DNA from: Nymphaea colorata | Lineage: Eukaryota; Streptophyta; Magnoliopsida; Nymphaeales; Nymphaeaceae | Direction of reading: 5' to 3' | NCBI RefSeq assembly: GCF_008831285.2 | Contig: NC_045147.1 | Span: 3,000,001-3,064,000 of the forward strand | DNA length: 64,000 nt | Shown here: positions 49,582-62,285 of the stretch, piece after piece | How the letters are laid out: every line of letters starts with the position of its first letter | Position numbering within the stretch: the stretch's first letter is position 1 | Notes under the pieces: model-generated | What the model was told of the DNA's origin: nothing | Seen by the model: the letters and a program-made list of their open reading frames with translations, nothing else | Database searches by the model: none | Position numbers and translations under genes: made by a program

Positions 49582-50039
49582 ACTTAAATATGTGGATTTG
49601 ATATTCCTGATGGTAGTGAATCACATCATATATTTGATCCTAGGCTATCAAATTCTCTGAACAAATTTTCCGATTGAGAAAATTTCTAGAAAGGTAAAAC
49701 TGGCAAAAGGGTCACGGTTCCCAAAAACTTTCAAAAGCTAACCGATACGGTTTGTCCCTTTACCAAAAAAAAAATTGAAATGCACGAATTACGTTATCCA
49801 TTGCACATATAATTAATATGTCATATTACATTTACATATAACGGTTTATCCATCAGCAAATGCTTATTACAAAGATGGTATTATTTTAGTCGGGTTTTGA
49901 GACCGTTCCAAGTACGATTTAACTTATAAAGGCATGCGGTTGAGGTCCAAAAGAGATCTGATTTCGTATATTTCATATCATTGCAAGATGTTGGCTCATT
50001 GATCAGCTAGCTGTGAGCTGACAACAAAATCAAAGCTGC

Positions 50040-50600
50040 TCCAACAATGTCAATTTACTTTTTGGATATTTGAATATCCAAATATTTGGATATTCAAATA
50101 TCCAGATATTTTGGATATACTTAAATAAAAGCTGTTCCAACAATGTCAATTTACTTAGAGAACGTTACTTTTTGGATATTTTGGATATCCAAATATTTGG
50201 ATATCCAAATATTTGATCAAAGCTGTTAACAATGTCAATTTACTTAGAGAACGTTACTTTTTGAATTTTTAGATATTCAAATATTTGGATTCAATTTCAG
50301 ATCCGAATAAAAACAAAGAAAAGTCTAATGCGAATCCGAATCCAAATGTGATTTCGCAATTGGAATTTGATTTTTTACATTCATATTGAATCTGAATATG
50401 AAATTTGAACTGAATTTGACCGATTTTCAAAATGTAAGAGCATTGGATGTAGGACATTTGTTTAAAGATGAATATGATCAGAATCTATATTAAAATATGA
50501 TCGGATATTTATGTATATCCGGATCCGAATTTGATTGGATGTCATTTCTTAAATTTCAATTCGATCCAATTTTTTAATTAAGATTTAGGCAAACAGCAAA
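50040..50600. repeat. Nested palindromes and tandem units of GGATATCCAAATATTT type
   Basis: From 50040 to 50290, three units of about 85-110 bp share ACAATGTCAATTTACTT, each followed by runs of the self-complementary text GGATATCCAAATATTTGG. From 50290 the text changes to the GAATCCGAATCC-like inside of the TAGGGATGTCAA family. Confidence 0.8.
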
Positions 50601-50745
50601 TCCCCACTCATGACAGAAAATTCTTGAATAAATAGAGACACCTATTAACAGAGAACGTTACTTTTTTTTTATACATAAAAATTGAAAAATACTTGGCTAG
50701 AAGGCAAAAATCTATTTCTTCATCCAAGGAAAGAGTACCTTTTAA

Positions 50746-50833
50746 AAAACTCTCTCTCTCCCTCTCTCTCTCTCTCTAACACACACACACACACACACAC
50801 ATGCACACACACTCACACAACCACACACACATA
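50746..50833. repeat. (CT)n(CA)n compound microsatellite
   Basis: A CT run then several CA runs, immediately before the ZIP exon relic. Confidence 0.9.
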
Positions 50834-50840
50834 TATCATG

Positions 50841-50958
50841 CCCATTTTGCTAAGAGGGCATGCACCCTGCTCCAAGAAAGAGAGAAAACTTGCCAAAATT
50901 TGAAGTTTCTGATTATCCTGCACGGTTGGGGCCATGAAATCAACAGCAAGAAGGTATA
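50841..50958 (-). pseudogene. Relic of a third ZIP exon 3
   Basis: This 118-bp stretch aligns with the last part of exon 3 of both ZIP genes (blocks CATTTTGCTAAGAGGG, CTCCAAGAA, GCCAAAA, GGGGCCATGAAATCA, CAGCAAGAAGG). It has base changes and deletions, for example GACATGAG reduced to CATG. It lies just beyond the 3' flank of ZIP copy 2, so a third tandem copy probably existed. Confidence 0.88.
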
Positions 50959-51030
50959 CTAAGATTCCCTTATCACAGTTCTTACTACATTTTTGTATTA
51001 AAAAAACTCCTCCTCTCTAACTGACATATC

Positions 51031-53973
51031 TCAAGCCCACTTTGCTAAGAGGGACATGAGTCCTGCTCCAAGAAGGAGTGAGACATTAGCCAAAAGTTGA
51101 AGCTTCCCACTGTTCAGCATCTTGGGGGCCATGAAATCAGCAGCAAGAAGGTCCACAAGCGCCATGTATATGAGGATGCCTGAGGATGCAGAGTTGAACA
51201 CTCCCTCCACTATCAAAGCAGTCGGGCTGTTCTCGTTGTAGGTGGATGATATCCCAATCCCAATGGCTATCCCCACTGGAGTTGTGAGTGAGAAGAAGAG
51301 AGCCATTATGGCTGTGGCTTTGCTCTTGAACTTGGCCTGCCAACAACAAAAGCACATGTCAGTAGCGCTTCTCAAAGCACTCCTAGCCTGTAAAAAATGA
51401 ATATGAGCTTCTTTTTTTTTTCCTAGAATGTGGAATGCACTCCTTCTGCTCCCTGGTACTGTTCTTGCTGATGAGAAATCTGGACCTGATGAACAGGGAT
51501 GTCAAGAGGGTGGAAACGGGTTGGATCTGGATTCGGATTTGTGTGATTGTTTTAAATGTACCAGATCAAACTTGGACCCCAATTTCCTATGCATTTTGAG
51601 TCTTTGACCTCATTGGGAACCAAAACAAGATCCAATTTCATACGTATGTCCAAATCCAAAGCCGATGCAATTTCTTAATCCGACACAGTTTTTTCAAAAA
51701 ACGCTTCGATTGGATGTCCGATCCAAATCGAATACATTGACGTCCCTACTACTCCAGGTGCGGTTTGGATTAAGATATATTGGATCAGTTAAAACTGGAT
51801 AACTTCAAATCCAGTGTTTTCAAGTAACTAGGTTTGGATTTAGATTGTACCAATCTGGAACTAGAAACCACAAATTAAGTGGGCAGACCTGGATCTGACT
51901 TCAAATCCATTGTAAACATTTTAAAGGAACATAGAAGTGAAAGGTTTAGGGATGGGATACCTGAACGATGCAGCCTCCGAGACCCATGCCCTCAAAGAAC
52001 TGATGGAAGCTGAGGGCAGCGACCAGAGGCTTGATGGTGCATGGGCTCTCCGATGCGCCCAAGGAGATGCCGATGATCACAGAGTGAACCACAATTCCCA
52101 ACTCCAACACCTGCACCCAGCACGGGTTCAATTCAAAAACTCTGATCAAGCTCAACGATTACGATCAATATCTAAAGAAAATTAAGATTAAACGGAAACT
52201 CGCCGGATGCAGGCTTTGTCCCGTCCATTGCACCAACCCCCTCGGATGCCATGCGGCTCAGAAAACATGACGTTTTCCACCATTTTAAAATGAGTTGGTG
52301 AAGCCCAAGGCCATGGCTAGGGGCACCTCTTGCTTTTGATCTTTGAGCTAAGCACTTTAGACTTTTGGACCATACAATCTGGGGATTCCATCAGCTTTTC
52401 GGATCATTTAAGTATTGGTCGTCAACATGTTTATTTATGTGTGCATCTTAGTTGCGTTTGAGTCCACTAGCTAATACGGGACGCCACATGTTGGACAGCG
52501 CAAGTTTCTTTTAACGGGGAATCTGATTGGCACCTCAGTGTTTGGCGCACTTTGTTGCATGAAGAGTGGAGTTTTGTGGCATCAAATTGCTTCTGCAAGT
52601 TAGATGGTCCGAAGGCTTTCTTCCAGCATCAAATTTTAGAACAGAACCACTTAGAAAAGCCTGTTAAATTCACCTGTTTGTGGTTCACAAACACTAGGTT
52701 GCCATGAACTACTGATTTAGTACGTGGGGAGATCATTGAAAGGGAAAAGTAGATGAATAAAACAGATGGGCACAGAGCATCTTATGCTAATTAGAAAGAA
52801 GACTGCCCCTGTGTTCCTCTTGTCAAACGCTTCCTTTTAAAAACCAATTAAAAAACCAACTAAAAAGGAGATAAATACAAAATTGTCATTATTATTTAAG
52901 TAAATAATACAAAAAAAAAACTCGAAAATTAATTCACCAAAGCAAAAAGAAAGAAAGTAATAGACAAATAACATCAGCAGTGTTGAAACCATCTTCAACG
53001 TGATGAAGATTTTAGAGTTGCCTCTAAAAATTGGTTTTTAGAACCGAAATCGGCGAAAGTGCTGATTCAGTGATTCGGCTACGAACCGGTCACCGAATTT
53101 ATTTTTTGAAAAAAATAATTATGAATAAAAAATCTTAAACGATTTCTTTTTTAGGGCCAGAAAATGGCTTAATCAAGCCACCGAATCGAATCGTCTTACC
53201 GCTTGATTCGATTAAAATCGGCCAATCGAGACCCGTTCTTGGTTCGTTGGTCGTCATTTTATAGCAAGTATTCCATTTTTCCAGAAAAGATTATTATCCT
53301 GTTCAGAAAATCATAAAAGAATAACCAACACGGGACGACGTATCGATACCTGCGAGATGACTCGGTGGCGGATGAGATCGCCGGAACTGGCAAGAGCCGG
53401 GAGGGCGCCGGGGCCATGGGCGTGGCCGTGGGTCGCGTGGGTGTGGACGTGCATCTGGAGCGCGCTGGAGCGCCGAGCCTCCTCGTCGCCCTCCGCCACC
53501 GGCGCCGCCTTGCTCAGCTCCAACTTGTTGTAGTACCCCGTGGCGAAGGCGTCCACCATGAGCGTCCCCAATGCGGACGCCATGGCGATGAAGCCCGCGA
53601 AGGGGAACTCCTGCCATGGGTGCTCGCTCAGGCACGACGAGGTGAGGTTCTCGAAGGCGTCGGGAAGGACGTGGATGAAGCCGGTGGCGAGAATGACGCC
53701 GGCCGCGAACGCCTTCACGGCGAAGAAGCCGTCCTGCTCGGGGCGTAACGCGGGGACGAACTTGCCGGCGAGCGGGAGCAGCACCCCGATGGTGCTGCAC
53801 ACAAGGATGGACACCAGCGCCGCGATCTTGAGCCTCAGGGCTTTGTCCTTGTTCCGGCACTCGTCGGCGGAGGCGCACGAGTCTCCGCCGCCGCCGTCCG
53901 CGAGGACGGAGAGAGGGAGGAGGACGAGGAAGAGGAAGAAGGAGCAGAGGAGGAGGGAGCTGGGCTTCTTCAT
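51031..53973 (-). CDS. ZIP family zinc/iron transporter, copy 2
   Basis: Exons: 53350-53973, 51961-52110 and 51031-51336, all GT-AG and phase 0, giving 359 residues. The start [20 protein letters not shown] is a signal peptide. The His-rich loop reads [15 protein letters not shown], with more His than copy 1. Exons 2 and 3 have the same lengths as in copy 1, and exon 2 encodes an identical peptide including [10 protein letters not shown] and [10 protein letters not shown]. Differences concentrate in exon 1: signal peptide, acidic Cys region ([12 protein letters not shown]) and His loop. Introns are larger (1,239 and 624 bp), and the second has gained a repeat insertion. First-exon GC content is very high, which explains long antisense open frames there. 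Transport is across the plasma membrane or an endomembrane; specificity is unknown. Confidence 0.95.
51495..51748. mobile_element. TAGGGATGTCAA-family element in ZIP copy 2 intron 2
   Basis: 254 bp starting AGGGATGTCAAGAG and ending CATTGACGTCCCTA, so the ends are inverted repeats. The inside is rich in GGATTCGGATTT/ATCCAAATCC. ZIP copy 1 lacks it at the matching place, where its intron is only 80 bp. Confidence 0.7.
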
Positions 53974-54055
53974 AGCTAGAGCTTTGCGTGGAAGACGGAG
54001 GAAGGATGCGGAGCAAATTAATCGTGTGGCTGCTGCAGAGAATGTCGACATCTTC

Positions 54056-54065
54056 TTTATTTATC
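54056..54065 (-). promoter_or_regulatory. TATA-like sequence for ZIP copy 2
   Basis: GATAAATAAAG-like text on the minus strand about 85-90 bp upstream of the start codon. The neighbouring AATGTCGACA motif is also found upstream of copy 1 (AAATGTCGACACC), so the promoter is homologous. Confidence 0.3.
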
Positions 54066-57000
54066 CTTCGTCCAAAAGGGAAACGGACGACGACCTTGAC
54101 TTCTTTTCACGACTTAATCCGTTTAATGAAATTTGCAAAAAATTGTGTAGGAATTCAAGTTATAAGTTTGGTTGTATCTCACCTCATTACTTAAATTACA
54201 AGATGTATTATAGATCTAATCCGAACTCTAAAATAAACCAATTAATCAGAACTTTAAAAACATAAGATCATGACTGTTTTACGGGTGATTTCTCGTAAAT
54301 AAGCTTTAAAAAAAAAAGAAGGGAAATCTTTGGAATCTTAAGAAAAAAACGAGAATTCAGAAGTGAAAGAAATTAGTTGCAGATTTATAAAGAGTGAGGT
54401 GTAAGGAGTGGTTGTTGCAGAAAATGTCGGCACAAGTGAAGATGATAATCGTCTTTCCTTTTCCGTTTTAACTTGCGTGAAAGTCAATTTAGGAAGATGG
54501 CGACATTTTTTGCGACGATATCGCGCAATTCGCCCTCATCGCCCCTTTCTTCTTCTTCGTTTCCCACGACAAGTGTCACCAGCCACCGCGCCGTGTGAGC
54601 GGCACTGAATATTTCTGCAAATGACTTTAATTGCATTTAATATTTTAAAATTATAAGAAAACTTACTTTTTAGAGAAATTAAACAGAGATTTGTTTACTA
54701 AAAATATGTTAATTTCCACAAAGGAGGAGATTATATGTTACAGATCATAGTCACGGAAAACATGTTTTTTTCTAGAAAAAAAACACATAAAAGAGCGTGA
54801 TAAATTAAATGACTATTTAAAACTTAAACAAAGTGTCTTTTTTTAAAGACGTTAAAAACGAAAAGAACGAGTTTTCTTATTCTTTTTTTTTTACTTTTTT
54901 AATGCCAAACAATTTTTTAATTTTTATTTGTTGCAAATATGCTTATGTTTTGATGTTTGTGTTAATAGCTTCTCACTTATTTTTTTTTTTTTATCTTTAG
55001 TTTTTTTTTTTAATTTTTCAAAATTTATTGTATTTTTTACAAGCTTGCTATATTATATTTGAAAAAAACCTCACCCTTTAAAACTCAAAAACGTTATTTG
55101 GAACTATGAAACTTAGGATTAAGAAGGCTCTAAAGCAAAGTGGTATTAGTTATTCATATAAAAGTTAATGTTTGCTATCGTTAGGTGGAATGTTCCCAAA
55201 GGAGATCATGTTTTGCAAAAACCTAGTTAAAATCCCGTTTCTTGAAACCTGGTTTGGATTTTGGATGGCAAGGGAAACAAGGGCTTAGTTTAAAAGCAAA
55301 AATCAAGTATTGCCCCTGCGATCTTGAGATCTCTGGTGCTTTACGAAAACCAGGTTTTATCAAAATCATGTTTTAATAAAACTTAATTTTGGCATCATTC
55401 AAACACGCATTTAGAAACTAAATTCATGTTTGGAAATTTCCTTCCCTTCTTGTGGTGGGAAATAGAGCAAAGCAATGCCCATTTTGCAACAAACACGACC
55501 TCATCAAGAAATTCTCCCCTCCATCTAGCATGAATGAAGGAGCACACCACCAAGCGTTGGATTCGGACGCTTCTGGTCTCCAACAACAGAAAGGACTCGC
55601 CCTCTTCTTCATTTGCTGCGTGTCGAGTGAGGAATCACAGCGGGCCATGCATTTTGTCCGTGGAAAACTTAGGATCCACACCCAAACAGAAGGCGAGAAA
55701 AACCTGCCACAGCCAAACAGAAGGCAACGTGCGGCTTGGAATTGAGCTCACTGCGTGTTGTCCCCTTCTCGTTTGACTTCGCCAATGAGTTCCGCCAAAC
55801 AAAAAAAACCACGCGCTTTCCTTTGTCCTCATTCACATAAAGGGGAATCGTTTCCGCTTCCCTTGGCGGCCGATGCTCCGGCAACTGCTCGAACCGCCGG
55901 ACGGACGGATTCTTCTTCCCCGCCGGAAACCCTTTTGGGCAGCATCCCGAACAGCAGATTTCGATTCTTAAACTCTCTACCTTTCGCTTGTTATCTTTAA
56001 AAGAGAAAGAGTTTCTTACGGTTTCTTTTGATTGATTTCGTGAAAGCTTGACTTTTCTCCAACAGGTCGATTGTTATTTTCGTAGCTAATATTATATCTT
56101 ATTGCTAAATCACGTTTTTACCATTTTGACAAGAAAATAATAATTGGGATGCACAAATTATATATATATATATACATATATTATTATGGAGTCAACCATC
56201 TAGTCAACATTATCTATATAAAACAATGGATGGTAGAAAGTAAAAAGTACAAATTAATTTAAATGTCAAAAACACTCCTCATCTTTTTTTCTCTTCACCA
56301 TAATCAGAGTGTTGGTTTGATAGCTGGGTGAGTTTAAAAAGTTAAAATCTATATATGTATATATTATACTGAATCAACTAGTTTATATATATATATATAT
56401 AATAGTTGATTCAGAATGATTCTTATAATTAAGTTTGGTCACAATTCCGGATTATAATTGAACTTACAAAGGCATGCATTTTAGTCCAAATTAAGATATG
56501 ATCTTGTATATCTCAACTCAATGAAAGACGCGGATTGTATTTCAAGTTAATCGAAACTATCTTGAACATAAAAGTTTCCGCATCCAATTTTCGAATACCA
56601 GTTGTCCTCTGTCCATAATGCAAAAAATTGATTCTGGCCGCATGGCATTCTTGGCCCATCCGGTCTGCCAGTTGTCGGGTAAAAAGAAATTTAATTCGTT
56701 AGGACCTTATTCACTTAGTGTGACATTTGAGCCCACCAGAAAAAAAAAAAAAAAAAGTCAATGCAACATTTTTTTTTATTGAATTTTTTATATATAAGTT
56801 CGAAGTAAACAAAAGTCTGGTCGTCGATTTGAAACCTGTTTGTTTAAATTACAAATGGTGGATATGCAACTTTATCATTGACTAGTATCCCGCGAAAACG
56901 CTATGAATAAGGGGAACCTTCATATTGAGTATAAATCTGACTTTTAAAATATATCTGAACTGCACATTATAATATGTTTAGAATTCACTTTATGTACATT

Positions 57001-57900
57001 AAATGTAGGATATGTATGGATATAAATTCGATCGGATGCCAATTTTGAATCTCAATTTAACTTTTTTAATCGAATATGAATCTTTTTTCGTTTTTATGTT
57101 TTTCAACCAAGACCCAAATCAAAATTATTGACATCCCTAGAGAAATTAGAGTGGAAAAGAAGGAAGCAAAAAGATTGCATAAGAAATGAGCTATGAAAAT
57201 GTGATATTCGCCTTTTCTTTTGTTAAAGTAAATTTTAAGTAATCCACCAAATGGTCGAATATTATAAACAAACCAAATATTCGGAATCCAATCCTGAGAC
57301 CCGATCAAATTGGGGATGCAATTAACCGCTCTTTGAAAGAACATTCCAAAAGTAAGCTCATATTCTACTTTTGCAATTTTTACATAAAAGGAGTTCTCTT
57401 ACAAATAATAAGAAAAAAAATGAACAGTTTCATGAAAATAAATAAATAAATAAATAAAGTGCTTCACAACCCACCACGTCCCGAGAATTTTTGTCTGTTT
57501 CAAAAAGTTTTTTTGTTGATTTTTTTTTATCCTGGGTTCTTTTAAATTTCTATCAATCTACTATTAAAGGACTGTTTGACTGTCCTACGAATCTATACCA
57601 AAAGATTAAGCTGGTACACAAAACACTACAACAAACAATTTCCTGAATTTGTTAGAATATAGCTAAACGACTCCATTCATAATAGACTGTAACTCTGTAG
57701 TGATTTTACCGTAAAACTTGAGGTAGATCTGTCAAACACTATATTATATGGTTTTATGAATTTACCTCAAATTTTGAAACAATTTTATTAGATAGTAACA
57801 ATTTATTTATGATGTCAAACACCTTTCAAGTGGTTGTTAGACATTAGATACACTACAAAAGTGTCCGATGAATTTGTTTCAAAAATGGGGCAGGTTCATG
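54066..57900. other. Intergenic DNA upstream of ZIP copy 2
   Basis: Near 54410 the text GTTGTTGCAGAAAATGTCGG resembles the ZIP leader again. The stretch 55440-56000 is GC-richer than its surroundings with short open frames, none recognisable. The rest is AT-rich with TA runs. Confidence 0.5.
56935..57140. mobile_element. Partial TAGGGATGTCAA-family copy (right end)
   Basis: Ends ATTATTGACATCCCTAG, the inverted family terminus, with ATCGGATGCC/GAATCTC text before it. The left end is unclear. Confidence 0.5.
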
Positions 57901-58539
57901 TAGGGATGTCAACATATCCGATTGAATTGGATATCCAATCGATCCAATCCGAAAAAATTGGATATGAAAAAGAATTTAATATTCGATGAAGAAATCAGGT
58001 TGTATTCGGATCGTATTCATTTTTAGACAAATATCATGTATCTAATGCTATTAAATTTTGAAAATTGGCAAAATTCGGTTCAAAATTTGGATTCGGATAT
58101 AAATATAAAAATTGGATTCAGATCAGATTCAGATTGTAAAATCGGATTTTGGATTTGTATTCAGATATGACTTTCCTTTATTCGAATTCGAATCAGAATA
58201 TGTGAATATCCCAAAAAACAGATATGATTAAGGATATATCTGATCAGATTTGGATACAGATTCAGATCAAATTCCTTTTTAGACAAGTATCATGTATCTA
58301 ATGCTATTAAATTTTTGAAATTGAAAAAATCCAGTTCAAAATTTGGATTCGGATATAAATATTTAAATCAGACTCGAATCAGATTCAGATTGTAAAATCG
58401 GATTTTGGACTCGTATTCAGATATGACTTTTCTTTATTCGAATTCAAATCCGAATTCAAATTTAAATATATGAATGTCCGAAAAAAGCAAATATGATTAA
58501 GGATGTATCCGATCTGAATTCAATTTGTTGACATCTTTA
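57901..58539. mobile_element. hAT-like non-autonomous element with GGTTCATG target duplication
   Basis: The 8 bp GGTTCATG occur on both sides (57893-57900 and 58540-58547). The ends are inverted repeats TAGGGATGTCAACA and TAAAGATGTCAACAA (reverse complement of the right end). The inside is a tandem duplication with a period of about 256 bp (AGACAA..ATCATGTATCTAATGC at 58025 and 58281) and is full of GGATTCGGAT/CAGATTCAGATT runs. No coding capacity is seen. This is the best-preserved copy of the family in the window. Confidence 0.85.
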
Positions 58540-58547
58540 GGTTCATG

Positions 58548-61236
58548 GAACACTAAAACTAGTGTCGTACGAATCTATCATAAAATTAGGTATATTCGTG
58601 GGACACTCCTAGAGTGTTCTGCTACCAAATGACTCCTAAAAAATTGTTTGAGGACAATAATATATTGTTACTATTAACGAATCTATTATCTTTTCTGAAA
58701 CAAATTCATAACTCAACAACAATGTGTTACTGCTGTCAAAAGATTCTTAAGATAAATGTGTTAGCTTAAGTATTTAATCTGTCACGCTTCAAATGATATA
58801 TGTAACCCATATGGTCAGTAAGTTAAATAATCAGCATCCAAAATTAAAGGGGAGGACGATTTAGATGTTATGCCATAAGAGGGGTGAATTTCAAAGTCTC
58901 CTTCTTTCCTAAGGATAACATATAAACTGCTCGTATATATTATAATTGCATTTTGTTTAAATTTAAAAAAAAAAAAAGAAGAAAAAAAGAAAAGTTTCCT
59001 AAGATTTTATTTTCTTTAAAATTTTTATAAAAAAGTATAGTCGTAGACAGCGACGTTTTAAAGACCGGAATTTTGGCTGAGGGGCAGTCAAATCACCAAC
59101 TCATGTCCGGTGTGGTATTCCATGTAATTTTTGAATGATCACAGTCTAATTTGAAAGTCTGCACTGCCCACAGCAGCCCTCGTGTATGTCCGCCACTATT
59201 GTCACTGGTTGATGCTTCACAACCCACTACGAGTTTTTGCAAGGGTATTTTTGTCTTTTGAAAAAGTTCCCGATGGCGGCTTTCTGGGAGGGTGTGTTTA
59301 TTTTCTTATCTTAAAGGGTATTTTGGTCATTTTACTACTCGAGTATCAGCTAGGGAGCATGCATACATACACCATGTATAATCATCAGATCCCATTTAGT
59401 TAATAATGCTCTAACCAGTTACCCTGAGTATGTTTTTTTGGCGTTTCTAGCAATCAGACTGCTGTGCAATATAATTCAAACAAAAAATTCAGATCTGCAC
59501 TTTATATTTCATGAGAGCGTCTCAAAATTTCTAGCTACGGCACTCTTGATGTAATTAGTCACCAATATGATCCAGCCCTAGAAGGCTGACTGCACTTTGT
59601 GAAGATTGAATTAACTTTTGAGGCCTAAATGTTCTGAATTAAAATTTTATTTGGCACCAAAACTTCAGCTCCACATCCAAGTAAATTGATCCAAAGGATA
59701 CATCCATATTTTGCGGAGTGCCATGATTGTTCTCTAAATTTAAAAATAAAATAAAATTTAGAATTCCGAGGGCAAGTTTACAATGCTTGGATTTAGTCAT
59801 ATCCAATTTGAGGGATTTTTTAGGTTCATCATCAAACAAGAAGGATGCACGTGCAGATCCCGAAATTGAATTTCTACAAAATCTTATCAACTCTTCGTCC
59901 TTTCACCGCTAGAGAACCCTAACCAAACAATTTGTGTCTCACTCAATTATTGTTCACCTAGCAATCAGATCTCATCACTCTGGAGTGAAAAAAAGGCACT
60001 ACCCTAGGGGTGGAGCCAAGGGGGGACCGCAGGGGCCTTGGCCCCCCTCAAAAAAATAAAAATAAAAATATTTACATGTAAATTTTAAAAAATTTCAGTT
60101 TTCCTATATATAAATTTTTTAAAAATGATATTTCATCTCATATCAAAATTTAAAAACTTTAATTCAGCCTCCCTTGCAGGGACCCCATTTTCTCACTCAG
60201 TGTGGAATTTGAGGGTTTGTGCTGATTCTTGAACAGGGGATCTTATGTGGCGCATATTCTAGATCAGCCTCAGATAACAAACACGTCCTTATTTTAGAAA
60301 TGATGTCACAATGAATTATGTGACTTCATATAACCACGTCTTACTTCATCCATATCCAAGAGAGATGTCACACCATTGGAACATAGGACAAGATTTTTTA
60401 GCTTTTTGTGGTGCAGAAAAAGTCCTAAAGTTGAACAACTTGCTGCTCACTAAAGCAACGCTAAGGTCCACACTGCAATAGTTTTTTGGAACTTTTATTT
60501 CTCTTTCCCACCAAGGTATAGCTGAAGGCACACACATTGGAGGGTGATTCATTTCCTTCTCTCTTTTCTCTTACATTGAAATCCTCTATTCTAGTTCCGA
60601 GGAGAGCTAAGCACTAGTACTTTTTTATTTTTAACTTCTTTAGTTTGTTTACATATTGACCAGCAGCGGAGGTAGAAAATTTTGGCTGAGGAGCACTACT
60701 ATATATAGCAATCAAATTTGTTTTTATGCCGTAAAAAAAAATCTTAAACCTTTCAAATATATAGTTAGAACCAGTTGGGAGGGGGAGTAAATGTTTGTGA
60801 GGGTTTACAAATTTGTGAATGAATTATTTTTCTGGGTCTGTGTGGGCAATTGCCGACACAATTCCACTCGTGAATCCACCACTAATGCAGACATATACAT
60901 GAGTGCACATAAAATATAATTTTTTTAGTACTTCTAGTGATGGAACTTTGAATTGGGGTTCTTGTTATAAGTTTCACAACATATTTGTCTTTCCTACTTT
61001 CTTGGTCAATAGGAAAATGGAGCAAATATTGCGGGTGTAGAGGTAAAATAGAAATAGGACATAGATGGGATCAATAAAAAGTTGGACCTTATCATGTCTG
61101 GCACAAATTATGTCGACAGTTTTTGCTTTTTATGTGCTCACGTAAACTGCTGGAATATGTGCAAAGGATAGACTCATGACCCTGACATGCGAGTTCCGGA
61201 CGGTGAACAAGAAAAACAAGAAGGGAATGGAGGAAA
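58548..61236. other. Intergenic DNA with dispersed-repeat debris
   Basis: Contains a GGTGGAGCCAAGGGGGG ... GGCCTTGGCCCCCC palindromic piece near 60010-60050 and text near 60840-60870 (GTGTGGGCAATTGCC) that recurs near 26876. No gene is recognised. Confidence 0.5.
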
Positions 61237-61675
61237 TAGTGATGTTAATATATCCAATTTAAATAAGATATCTGATCGAACCATTTTGAAAAAAAAAATA
61301 TTGAAAAAAATTAGTATGTGATTAAGAAATTATATCGGATTCAAATTTAAGAAATGACATCCGATTGAATTTGAATTCGGATATACATAAATATCTGGTT
61401 GGATTCAGATTCGCATCAGATTCAGTTTTAATTAAATATTCTATATTCAATTCTCTTACATTTCAAAGATCGGCCAGATTCATTTCAAAATTTGGATTCA
61501 AATTCGGATCAGATTTACATTGTGAAATCATATGTTGCATTTTATATTCAGACATGACATTTCTTCATTTGTATTTTCACCTGAATTTAAATTTAAATCT
61601 GAACACGTGAATATCCAAAAAAGTGGATATAATCAAGAATACATCCGATTCGAATCCAATCCATTGAAGTCCCTA
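61237..61675. mobile_element. TAGGGATGTCAA-family element, full but diverged
   Basis: Starts TAGTGATGTTAAT and ends CATTGAAGTCCCTA, inverted termini of the family. The inside has ATTCGGAT/GATTCAGATTCG runs. No clear target duplication. Confidence 0.7.
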
Positions 61676-62229
61676 AGAAGAAACCAAATATTATAAATTT
61701 ATACTACTAAAAAACAAAATATCTAATAAAGGATATATTTATGTCTTTTATGAAAGACTGTTGTTAGGTTTAGAACCATGCGAATCCATCAGCCTAGAAT
61801 ATGATATTCTTTCATTTCGATAAGGAGCATGAATTTTGACGTGATGTTTTTATGTTTTTTTGTATCTCTTTATGATGAAGGTACTTTTTTTAAAAGAAAT
61901 ATTCCTCACAATGTTCAAATTCATTTTGTTGCTATATTGTTGTCAAGATTTTAAAATTTATTATTTCCTTGGGGGTCATTAGCTGATTTTCTGAATTCAC
62001 CACATTACTTGATTCCTTGTAAACATGTATTTGCATAAACTTTGATTTGCTTGACATGTAAGGAAGAGATTTGAAGGAACTTGTAAGGAAGAAAGCAAAT
62101 TTGGATCTGGAAGAAGAATATATGAACAAAATTTGCTAATCATCAGCATAAAAAGAGGTTCTAATTTCAAATAAACGGGTGGAAGTCCTTAATTTAACTT
62201 GAAATTGCCCATTATAAATAAATATATAC

Positions 62230-62283
<54 letters not shown>
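61676..62283. other. Intergenic DNA ending in a (TA)n run
   Basis: AT-rich; TA run at about 62236-62282. No gene is seen. Confidence 0.6.

Positions 62284-62285
<2 letters not shown>

Noticed and set aside
53540-54265. 241-codon plus-strand open frame opposite ZIP copy 2
   Set aside because: It is a shadow of the very GC-rich ZIP exon 1 on the other strand. A matching antisense frame exists opposite copy 1 for the same reason.
55440-56000. GC-richer block with short open frames, possibly the first exon of a gene
   Set aside because: No domain or convincing splice chain was found, so it is not called as a gene.
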